Positions 1 through 5,494 of a DNA stretch of 22,062 bases are shown here, in pieces. The notes under the pieces were generated by a model that was given only the letters and a program-made list of their open reading frames with translations, ran no database searches and was not told the origin of the DNA. A program made the position numbers and the translations under genes. The number at the start of each line of letters is the position of its first letter. The stretch's first letter is position 1. The stretch is from a virus, in IMG/VR virus record IMGVR_UViG_3300030380_005507, positions 1 through 22,062 of that record; one strand, given 5' to 3'.

Positions 1-1380
1 ATCACTGCTGGGAAGCCGTGCATTATTGAGGCAGACGGCGATGTAGCACAGGTGGCCGCATCTGCGGCGGCGTCAGGCACAGCGGCAGTATTTGAAAGCG
101 CGAGTCTTGTTGACGTAGTGGTTGTTTATGACGCTAACGCTCAAAAGTTTGTTGTAGTCTATAACGATGCAGGCAACTCTTATTACGGAACTGCGATTGT
201 TGGCACAGTAGACCCAAGTAACAACTCAATCAGTTATGGCACTGCTGTTGTATTTGAAAGTGCATCCACTAGCCCCATAGCGGCTACTTTCGACTCATCT
301 AATAACAAGGTAGTCATAGCTTATGGCGATGGGGGTAACTCCAATTATGGCACTGCTATTGTTGGGACAGTCAGTGGTACGTCTATTAGCTTTGGAAGTG
401 CCACTGTATATGAAAGTGCAAACTCTCCCGGGCCATCAATCACGTATGATGCTAACGCTGGAAAGGTGGTAATTGCCTACACCGATAATGGCAACTCTAA
501 TTACGGTACTTCTATTGTTGGAACAGTAAGCGGAACCTCAATTAGTTTTGGCACAGCGGTCGTATTTGAAAGCGCCTCGACTGAGTATACAGGCATTGCT
601 TACGACTCTGACAGTCAAAAGGTAGTAATTGGTTATCGAGATGGCGGTAACTCAAATGCGGGAACAGCCATTGTAGGAACGGTATCTGGCACATCTATTA
701 GTTTTGGCAGTGCCGCAGTATTTGATACCGCAAACTCTATCCGCATAGCGGTTAGTTATGATTCTAGCGCACAAAAAATTGTTATAGCGTATAGGGATAG
801 CGGCTCTGACGATGAGGGGATGGCCGTTGTTGGAACAGTAAGTGGAACTTCTATTAGCTTTGGCACCCCCGCAGAGTTTGACGCCAAATCTGATTATGTT
901 AATTCTGTTTACAATACCACCGATCAAAAAGTGATCATTGCTTATCAGGACAGGGCAGACAATTACGGAAAGGCTGTTGAGTGCACTATAAGCGGCACTT
1001 CAATCAGCTTTACCACTCCTTTTACCTTTGCGACCGCAAATATCACCTATTTGGGGGCGGCTTACGATTCCAATGCAAACAGAACTGTCTTGGGTTACAG
1101 AGATGGCGACAACTCAGATTATGGCACGGCTGTTGTTTTTGCGGCGTCATCAACAAACCTTACCTCAGAAAACTTCATTGGCTTTGCAGAAAATGACTGC
1201 ACCGACAATGGCTTGGCGACCATTCAGCTAGGCGGGTCAGTCAACGATAAACAGAGCAGCTTGACCGCAGGGCAAACGTATTTTGTGCAGACTGATGGCA
1301 CAATAGGCACAAGTGCCGACTCGCCATCTGTGACAGCAGGCACAGCAGTTTCAGCAACAGAAATATTAGTAAAGGGCTAA
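1..1380 (+). CDS. Tail fibre/appendage protein with seven ~52-aa repeats (5' end outside window)
   Basis: The frame is open from base 1, so the true start lies upstream and at least 459 residues are visible. The body is seven repeats of about 50-54 residues. Each has a G-T/S-A-x-V-F-E-S-A opening, a Y-D-x-x-x-x-K-V-V-I-A-Y-x-D core, a G-N-S-x-Y-G-T segment and a V-S-G-T-S-I-S-F end. This alternating beta pattern suggests a beta-propeller or beta-solenoid shaft. The last ~75 residues form a separate domain containing ENFIGFA, Q-T-Y-F-V-Q and a final ATEILVKG. I recall similar C-termini on marine phage tail proteins. Role in host contact is inferred from repeat architecture and its place in the late operon. 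No catalytic motif is visible. The last two repeats have drifted most. Confidence 0.75.
   Translation: MTAGKPCIIEADGDVAQVAASAAASGTAAVFESASLVDVVVVYDANAQKFVVVYNDAGNSYYGTAIVGTVDPSNNSISYGTAVVFESASTSPIAATFDSSNNKVVIAYGDGGNSNYGTAIVGTVSGTSISFGSATVYESANSPGPSITYDANAGKVVIAYTDNGNSNYGTSIVGTVSGTSISFGTAVVFESASTEYTGIAYDSDSQKVVIGYRDGGNSNAGTAIVGTVSGTSISFGSAAVFDTANSIRIAVSYDSSAQKIVIAYRDSGSDDEGMAVVGTVSGTSISFGTPAEFDAKSDYVNSVYNTTDQKVIIAYQDRADNYGKAVECTISGTSISFTTPFTFATANITYLGAAYDSNANRTVLGYRDGDNSDYGTAVVFAASSTNLTSENFIGFAENDCTDNGLATIQLGGSVNDKQSSLTAGQTYFVQTDGTIGTSADSPSVTAGTAVSATEILVKG
76..1149 (+). repeat. Seven tandem ~156-bp coding repeats in the tail fibre gene
   Basis: Units begin at about 76, 238, 394, 550, 706, 862 and 1012. 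Units 2-5 are exactly 156 bp apart; the first is longer and the sixth shorter. The DNA has diverged at synonymous sites while the protein pattern is kept, so these are old repeats held by selection on the protein rather than a recent duplication. Units 6 and 7 lack the canonical G-T-A-V-V-F-E-S opening. Confidence 0.85.
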
Positions 1381-1383
1381 ACG

Positions 1384-1650
1384 ATGAAAACTATCACCGA
1401 AAATTCAACCAAGCTGTCTAAGTATCTGCTGGAGGACAGCAAAGCAGTGGACATGGGTTCTGACAAGATTACGATTGGCGACCCGTCCTCACCGGATTTT
1501 TACATTGCTGATCTTAACTCCAGCAATGCCACGCTGACGGAAAACGTGACGGATGCGCCAGAAAACTGGTCTGGGAACCGCTACACTTACGATCCTGCAG
1601 CGGACCCTAAGTGGGTCGCAAATCCCGATTGGGTTGATCCTAACGCCTGA
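1384..1650 (+). CDS. Small acidic protein following the tail fibre
   Basis: This 88-residue protein starts three bases after the fibre stop codon. It is acidic and Asn/Asp/Pro-rich, begins MKTITENSTKLSKYLL, has a central DKITIGDPSSPDFYIADLN segment and ends in W-V-A-N-P-D-W-V-D-P. No membrane segment or enzyme motif is visible. I recall small proteins of this type directly downstream of tail-fibre genes in marine phages, where they are of unknown function. Tight coupling to the fibre gene suggests a fibre chaperone or attachment role, but that is inference only. Confidence 0.75.
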   Translation: MKTITENSTKLSKYLLEDSKAVDMGSDKITIGDPSSPDFYIADLNSSNATLTENVTDAPENWSGNRYTYDPAADPKWVANPDWVDPNA

Positions 1651-1683
1651 TAGAAAACTTACAGGGAGAGGCAACAATGCTGA

Positions 1684-1881
1684 GTGAACGCCATTTGGCT
1701 GGTACTTGTTATGGACACATGGGTTTACAGTTATGTGCCGGGCACCTACCAACTGGCGGGGTATCGGCTTTGCGTCTATAAAAAATACCACCAGGAGTCG
1801 GAAGAGCGCTTCCGATATCACATCCCCTATGTCCACTGGCAGCGCTGTCCTCCGTATGTCTATCGGGAGGTGGCAGAGTGA
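1684..1881 (+). CDS. Small hypothetical protein, aromatic-rich
   Basis: The 65-residue product starts at a GTG and is rich in Tyr and Trp, with a short hydrophobic N-terminus (NAIWLVLVMDTWVYSY) that could be a membrane anchor or weak signal. A purine-rich AGGGAGAGG lies about 12 bases upstream, which is rather far. An ATG at 1677 is better spaced but opens only 34 codons in another frame. The stop overlaps the GTG of the next gene by four bases, the coupling style seen across this operon, and that favours a real gene. The function is not recognised. A 191-codon frame covering the same DNA looks out of frame here. Confidence 0.5.
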   Translation: MNAIWLVLVMDTWVYSYVPGTYQLAGYRLCVYKKYHQESEERFRYHIPYVHWQRCPPYVYREVAE

Positions 1882-2099
1882 TCGATCCCATCACTGCCGC
1901 CAGCCTGGCGACGAGCGCTTTCACCGGGGTAAAAAAATTCATAGAGGCCGGCAAGAGTGTAGAAGACACCATGATGGTAGTCGCGCGGTGGCAGGGGCAC
2001 ATAAGCGACTTCGCTTGGTCTGTAAAACGAGAGCAGAAAAAAAGCCTCAATCCATTCAAGACCGTGACTTTCAGCGAATCCTGCAGTACATTAATCTAG
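1878..2099 (+). CDS. N-terminal part of a frameshift-interrupted membrane-associated protein
   Basis: A GTG start, preceded by GGGAGG at a good distance, opens a 73-residue frame beginning MIDPITAASLATSAFTGVKK. This resembles the N-terminus of small proteins (about 150 aa) that I recall near lysis genes of marine phages. The frame continues naturally to about V-K-R-E-Q-K-K at a run of seven A (2037-2043), then reads a short tail and stops at 2099. The missing C-terminal half, with its membrane helix, lies in the -1 frame immediately downstream (2036-2281). So this is either the 5' part of a gene broken by an indel, the short product of a programmed -1 shift, or an assembly error. I cannot tell which from sequence alone. 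Confidence 0.6.
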   Translation: MIDPITAASLATSAFTGVKKFIEAGKSVEDTMMVVARWQGHISDFAWSVKREQKKSLNPFKTVTFSESCSTLI

Positions 2100-2281
2100 C
2101 GTATGGCAAACAGGGCTTACAGGAATATCGAGCTCTGGTCGAAGAGGTAAAGCAGCGGCGCCAGGCAGAGGTGTATGCCGCTGCAGAGCGCGCGGACTTC
2201 GTAAAGAAAATGATGATGCTTGTGCCGTTATTAGGTCTTGCAGTGTATTTAATTATCTTTATCATCAAGTCAATCAAATAG
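2036..2281 (+). pseudogene. C-terminal part of the same protein in the -1 frame (frameshift fragment)
   Basis: From about 2036 the -1 frame reads as good protein: a charged helix with Y-I-N-L-A-Y-G and E-E-V-K-Q-R-R-Q-A-E-V-Y, then K-K-M-M-M-L-V-P-L-L followed by a hydrophobic stretch ending IIFIIKSIK. That is a C-terminal transmembrane helix with a basic end. The frame is also open further upstream to 1706, but that part is Arg/His/Ser-rich out-of-frame sequence. No convincing start codon with a ribosome site precedes the real-looking part, so it would need a frameshift from the 1878 frame. Compared with recalled relatives, a segment of about 25 residues between the halves also seems shortened, so a deletion may have caused the shift. 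Confidence 0.55.
2037..2043 (+). other. A7 run at the reading-frame switch
   Basis: Seven A follow GAGCAG, and the zero-frame codons across them are AAA AAA AGC. A one-base backward slip of the second AAA gives AAA AAG and joins the two halves of the 1878-2281 protein. The run is not a perfect X-XXY-YYZ heptamer, because the base before the first AAA is G. Polymerase slippage or a homopolymer sequencing error fits as well as programmed ribosomal slippage. Confidence 0.4.
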
Positions 2282-2292
2282 AGGGTAAGGTC

Positions 2293-2649
2293 ATGCAGGG
2301 AGTGATCATTGAGTTTACGCCCGGAGAAAAGAGGGTGATTGATAGGTCTTTGGCGGTTATTAGGCGCGCAAAGAGTAAGTCGCAAAGTATCTTAGCCTTT
2401 GCCTGGGACGTAAGTGACGCCTGTAGTCAGTTCTTGAGCACCCTCTTTGGAGGGATGCCGGGACAAACTCTGGCCTCAAGAGCAGGCCGAAATAAACACC
2501 TTCCCTTCTGGAACGCTCTGCGCAAGTTGCTGAATTTGCTCTTCAGTCCCCGCACGAAGGCGCACTGTGAGCGCGCGATACAGCGAGATCTAGAGCGATC
2601 GAAAGCAATATTATCTATCAGAAAGCCTTACTACCGGCAGGGAGTCTGA
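2293..2649 (+). CDS. Hypothetical basic protein of the lysis region
   Basis: This 118-residue protein starts 11 bases after the preceding frame, with an AGGGTAAGG ribosome site. The N-terminal half (about 1-52) is helical. The C-terminal half begins MPGQTLASRAGRN and ends with a basic helix containing H-C-E-R-A-I-Q-R-D. I recall a small phage protein with an M-P-D-x-T-L-S-S-x-V-G-R motif from lysis regions of other phages; the second half looks like it, which would make this an N-terminally extended version. No membrane helix is evident. It sits just before the holin-like gene, two bases away. Small terminase was considered because the large subunit follows downstream, but nothing in the sequence supports it. 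Confidence 0.6.
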   Translation: MQGVIIEFTPGEKRVIDRSLAVIRRAKSKSQSILAFAWDVSDACSQFLSTLFGGMPGQTLASRAGRNKHLPFWNALRKLLNLLFSPRTKAHCERAIQRDLERSKAILSIRKPYYRQGV

Positions 2650-2651
2650 TC

Positions 2652-2858
2652 ATGGGCGAGGATATGAAACAGGTTGTAGACACTTTTTCAGTGGCCACTA
2701 TGATGGGCACGGTAGCAGGACTTTTACCAGCTATTGCAGCATTGGTGACGATTGTGTGGACTGCGATAAGGATTTGGGAAACCGATACCGTGCAGGATCT
2801 TTTTCAGAAACGGAGAAAGCGCGACAAGAAAGGCCGTTTTGTAAAGGAGGATGACTGA
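2652..2858 (+). CDS. Putative holin (short, basic C-terminus)
   Basis: The 68-residue product has a hydrophobic stretch at residues 12-40 with T-V-A-G-L-L-P-A-I-A-A-L-V-T-I-V-W, enough for one long or two short membrane helices. It then ends in a strongly basic tail, QKRRKRDKKGRFVKEDD. A hydrophobic core followed by a positively charged cytoplasmic tail is the usual holin layout. Position supports this: a second holin-type gene overlaps its stop by one base, and a lysozyme lies 0.7 kb downstream. An AGGAGG for the next gene lies inside its last codons. The alternative is an antiholin or accessory membrane protein acting with the next gene. Confidence 0.65.
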   Translation: MGEDMKQVVDTFSVATMMGTVAGLLPAIAALVTIVWTAIRIWETDTVQDLFQKRRKRDKKGRFVKEDD

Positions 2859-3229
2859 TGCTCCAAGCATTGATCGGCCCGGTCACAAGCCTGCTTGACA
2901 AGTTTATTCCAGACGCGGATGAGAAGGCGAAGCTGGCCCACAGCATCGCCACCATGTCAGAACGACATGCCCAGGAGATCGCGCTTCAGCAGATCGAGGT
3001 ACTAAAGCTCGATGCCAAGGGAAACTGGTTTCAATCGAGTTGGCGCCCCTTAGCCGGATACACGACTGTTCTTGGGCTAATGGTCAACTTTTTGATTTCT
3101 CCCATCGCCGCAGGATTTGGAGTGGATATACCGCAGGCGGACGCCGGCGTGATGATGCCTCTCCTCTTGGGAATGTTGGGTTTGGGTGGCGCTCGTTCAT
3201 GGGAACGTGTCAAGGGCGTCGGGAAATGA
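2858..3229 (+). CDS. Holin of the three-transmembrane, gene-transfer-release type
   Basis: The 123-residue product has an amphipathic N-terminal region (LIGPVTSLLDKFIPDADEKA), a charged helix (A-Q-E-I-A-L-Q-Q-I-E-V-L-K-L-D-A), the family signature NWFQSSWRPLAGYT at about residues 56-69, and hydrophobic helices at about 68-86 and 98-112. This matches the 3TM_phage_holin/GTA_holin family, whose members permeabilise the inner membrane so that endolysin can reach the wall. The start overlaps the previous stop by one base and has an AGGAGG seven bases upstream. With the adjacent short holin-like protein this gives two candidate pore formers, a common arrangement when one regulates timing. Confidence 0.82.
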   Translation: MLQALIGPVTSLLDKFIPDADEKAKLAHSIATMSERHAQEIALQQIEVLKLDAKGNWFQSSWRPLAGYTTVLGLMVNFLISPIAAGFGVDIPQADAGVMMPLLLGMLGLGGARSWERVKGVGK

Positions 3230-3387
3230 AATGCTACTCATGTCAGGGCGAGCTGATATGGGGCGGAGATCACGACATCGACGAAGAAGACGAAGAACAC
3301 GCGATAGTTACTAATTTATCGTGCCCTACCTGCAACGCTTTTGTTGTCGTTTACTGGGGCAGCAAAGAAAAAGAAGATGTCGCCTGA
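3226..3387 (+). CDS. Small CxxC/CxxC zinc-ribbon protein
   Basis: This 53-residue frame starts at an ATG overlapping the holin stop (ATGA). Its four cysteines (C3, C6, C33, C36) form two C-x-x-C knuckles separated by a very acidic loop rich in Asp and Glu. This spacing is typical of a zinc ribbon. A longer frame that extends upstream through the holin gene is spurious; the real start is set by the overlap. Possible roles are binding nucleic acid or a host protein. The acidic loop argues against plain DNA binding. I recall similar little zinc ribbons in marine phages with no known function. Confidence 0.7.
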   Translation: MKCYSCQGELIWGGDHDIDEEDEEHAIVTNLSCPTCNAFVVVYWGSKEKEDVA

Positions 3388-3577
3388 GACACTAGATCGG
3401 TGGAGACTTATTCCTCGCCTGGTGATGGTTTGTGTGCTGCTGTTCACCTACCGGGTCGTGGAGTGGTATATGGGCCTGGAGACCCCGACTACTCAACAAA
3501 CCTCCCTGGTGGCAACTATGACCGGGTGCCTCACTGGTAGCTTTGGGCTATTTTTGGGTTCTGGGAAAAAAGAATGA
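3377..3577 (+). CDS. Two-helix membrane protein of the lysis cassette
   Basis: The 66-residue product begins MSPETLDRWRLIPRLVMV, followed by a helix VCVLLFTYRVVEWYMGL, a short polar loop with P-T-T-Q-Q-T, and a second helix containing G-C-L-T-G-S-F-G-L-F-L before a Lys-Lys-Glu end. Two helices with both ends on the same side fit a small holin or accessory lysis protein. I chose the ATG at 3377; an upstream GTG in frame at 3341 lies wholly inside the zinc-ribbon gene. Its stop overlaps the lysozyme start (ATGA). With the two holin candidates upstream this makes at least three small membrane proteins before the lysozyme. Confidence 0.7.
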   Translation: MSPETLDRWRLIPRLVMVCVLLFTYRVVEWYMGLETPTTQQTSLVATMTGCLTGSFGLFLGSGKKE

Positions 3578-4017
3578 GAACAGGCAGTCAAGGTGTAGCA
3601 CTCATCAAAAAGTTTGAGGGGTGTGAGCTCCAGGCATACCAATGCAGCGCGGACGTCTGGACCATTGGGTATGGTCACACTCGTGGTGTGCGAGAAGGTG
3701 ATGAGATCTCGGAGGATAAGGCAGAATATCTGCTGCTAGAAGACCTCAAACATTTTGAAAAATATGTAGATCAACTCGTTACTGTTAGCCTTAATCAAGA
3801 CCAATTTGACGCCCTGGTCGCCTGGACCTTCAACCTGGGGCCCACGAACCTCAAAGAAAGCACGTTGCTTTTGCGCCTTAATGATGGCCAATACGATGAC
3901 GTGCCTGCACAGATGGCCCGTTGGAACCGCAGTAATGGCGAGGTTTTAGCCGGGCTTACGAGGCGCCGCAAGGCAGAAGGTCTCCTATTCCAAGGGCTTG
4001 ATTGGCAGGATGTCTAA
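3574..4017 (+). CDS. Endolysin, T4-type lysozyme (GH24)
   Basis: This muramidase cleaves the MurNAc-GlcNAc bonds of peptidoglycan to release progeny. The 147-residue length is typical of T4/P22-type phage lysozymes. The active site is visible: catalytic Glu15 in KKFEG, Thr30 in WTIGYGHT and, nine residues after Glu15, Cys24 where T4 lysozyme has Asp20. Further family signatures are DQFDALVAWTFNLG (about 84-97) and W-N-R-S-N-G-E-V-L-A-G-L-T-R-R-R near 117-132. There is no signal peptide or SAR-type N-terminal helix, so export must depend on holins. It overlaps the membrane-protein gene upstream by four bases and the terminase downstream by eight. Confidence 0.93.
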   Translation: MRTGSQGVALIKKFEGCELQAYQCSADVWTIGYGHTRGVREGDEISEDKAEYLLLEDLKHFEKYVDQLVTVSLNQDQFDALVAWTFNLGPTNLKESTLLLRLNDGQYDDVPAQMARWNRSNGEVLAGLTRRRKAEGLLFQGLDWQDV

Positions 4018-5494
4018 TCTAGCGCTAAAAGACTTCGATATACTTAGCGATCAAGATAAGCAAGAAGCTCTAGCACTGCTTGATCGGTATAAATCTTTAG
4101 AAAAACAAGAGGAATGCCAGAAAGACTTCATTCAGTTTGTTAAGAGTCAGTGGCCCGGGTTTATTGAGGGTCGGCATCACCGCATCATTGGGGAAAAGTT
4201 TAATAAGATCGCAGCAGGTAAGCTCAAGCGCCTTATTGTGTGTCTACCTCCGCGTCACACAAAAAGTGAGTTTGCGTCCACTTTTTTTCCCGCCTGGATG
4301 ATGGGGTTGCGCGGCGATCTCAAAATTATTCAAACGACGCACACCGCGGAACTAGCCGTGCGCTTTGGCCGGCGTGTAAGAAACATCATCGATAGCAGCG
4401 AATATCAACAGGTTTTCCCCAGCCTAAAGCTGCAGGCCGATAACAAGTCAGCTGGCCGCTGGACCACTAACCAGGGCGGCGAATCATTTTACGCCGGTGT
4501 TGGCGGCGCAATCACGGGTCGAGGCGCAGACCTTTTGATAATTGACGATCCGGTCTCAGAGCAAGATGCGCTCAGTCCGACTGCAATGGATTCAGTATAC
4601 GAATGGTATACGTCAGGGCCCCGTCAGCGTTTGCAGCCTGGCGGCATCATCGTGATTGTAATGACCCGCTGGAGCACTAAAGATCTAGTGGGTAAAGTTC
4701 TGAAAAAACAGGGAGATGACTACGCTGATCAGTGGGATCTCGTGGAATTCCCAGCGATTATGCCGGAGTCCGAAACGCCGCTTTGGCCAGAGTTTTGGCA
4801 GAAAGAGGAGCTTTTGTCAGTCAAGGCGAGCTTACCTATTAGCAAATGGAATTCGCAATGGATGCAAGATCCGACCGCGGAAGAGGGGTCGATTGTCAAA
4901 CGCGAGTGGTGGAACGCATGGGAGGCAGAGTATGTCCCCGAATATTCTTATGTTATTCAAAGCTATGACACGGCGTTTAGCAAAAAAGACAGCGCTGATT
5001 TCTCGGCAGTAACGACCTGGGGCGTGTTTAAGCCGCGAGACGGAGACCCAGACGCAATCATTCTGCTAGACGCAAAGCGTGTGCGTATGGATTTTCCCGA
5101 GTTGAAAAAAATGGCCTGGGAGGAATACAAATACTGGGAGCCTGATTGCGTACTGATTGAGCAGAAGGCATCTGGCACTCCGCTTACCCAAGAGCTGCGG
5201 CGGATGGGCATTCCAGTCACAAGCTACACGCCGTCTCGAGGTCAAGATAAGGTTGCCCGAATGAATAGTGTGGCACCCATTTTTGAGAGTGGTATGGTGT
5301 GGGCTCCAGACCATGTTTTTGCAGAAGAGGTGATTGAGGAACTAGCCGCTTTTCCTTTTGGCGAGCATGACGATTATTGTGACTCTGCCACTATGGCTCT
5401 TATGCGGTTCCGCCAGGGTGGATTTTTGCAGCTGGAATCCGACGAAAACATGGAGATGCATCCGCTGCGGCGCGACAGACAGGTATATTACTAA
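4010..5494 (+). CDS. terL: Terminase large subunit
   Basis: This ATP-driven DNA packaging motor and headful nuclease is 494 aa long. The N-terminal ATPase has a Walker A-type loop CLPPRHTKSE (about 78-87), a Walker B strand with acidic pair LLIIDD (175-180) and a coupling motif MTRW (218-221). The C-terminal RNase H-fold nuclease shows Asp320 in QSYDTAF, Glu384 in LIEQKASG and the metal-binding HDDYCDSA cluster near 453-460. The chosen ATG overlaps the lysozyme stop by eight bases; a TTG 12 bases earlier is possible. The gene lies directly upstream of the portal, with which it docks. No small terminase subunit is recognisable in the window; it may lie outside it or be too diverged. Confidence 0.95.
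   Translation: MSNLALKDFDILSDQDKQEALALLDRYKSLEKQEECQKDFIQFVKSQWPGFIEGRHHRIIGEKFNKIAAGKLKRLIVCLPPRHTKSEFASTFFPAWMMGLRGDLKIIQTTHTAELAVRFGRRVRNIIDSSEYQQVFPSLKLQADNKSAGRWTTNQGGESFYAGVGGAITGRGADLLIIDDPVSEQDALSPTAMDSVYEWYTSGPRQRLQPGGIIVIVMTRWSTKDLVGKVLKKQGDDYADQWDLVEFPAIMPESETPLWPEFWQKEELLSVKASLPISKWNSQWMQDPTAEEGSIVKREWWNAWEAEYVPEYSYVIQSYDTAFSKKDSADFSAVTTWGVFKPRDGDPDAIILLDAKRVRMDFPELKKMAWEEYKYWEPDCVLIEQKASGTPLTQELRRMGIPVTSYTPSRGQDKVARMNSVAPIFESGMVWAPDHVFAEEVIEELAAFPFGEHDDYCDSATMALMRFRQGGFLQLESDENMEMHPLRRDRQVYY

Noticed and set aside
1706-2281. One continuous 191-codon frame
   Set aside because: Its first 110 residues are Arg/His/Ser-rich out-of-frame sequence over two better-looking genes; only the part after about 2036 resembles real protein.
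3040-3387. 115-codon frame ending in the zinc ribbon
   Set aside because: The upstream portion lies within the holin gene in another frame; the real start is the ATG overlapping the holin stop at 3226.
4035-5494. Terminase Walker A loop with Thr in place of Gly (PPRHTKS) as a defect
   Set aside because: I recall this variant in many phage terminases, and all other motor and nuclease motifs are present, so it is ordinary.
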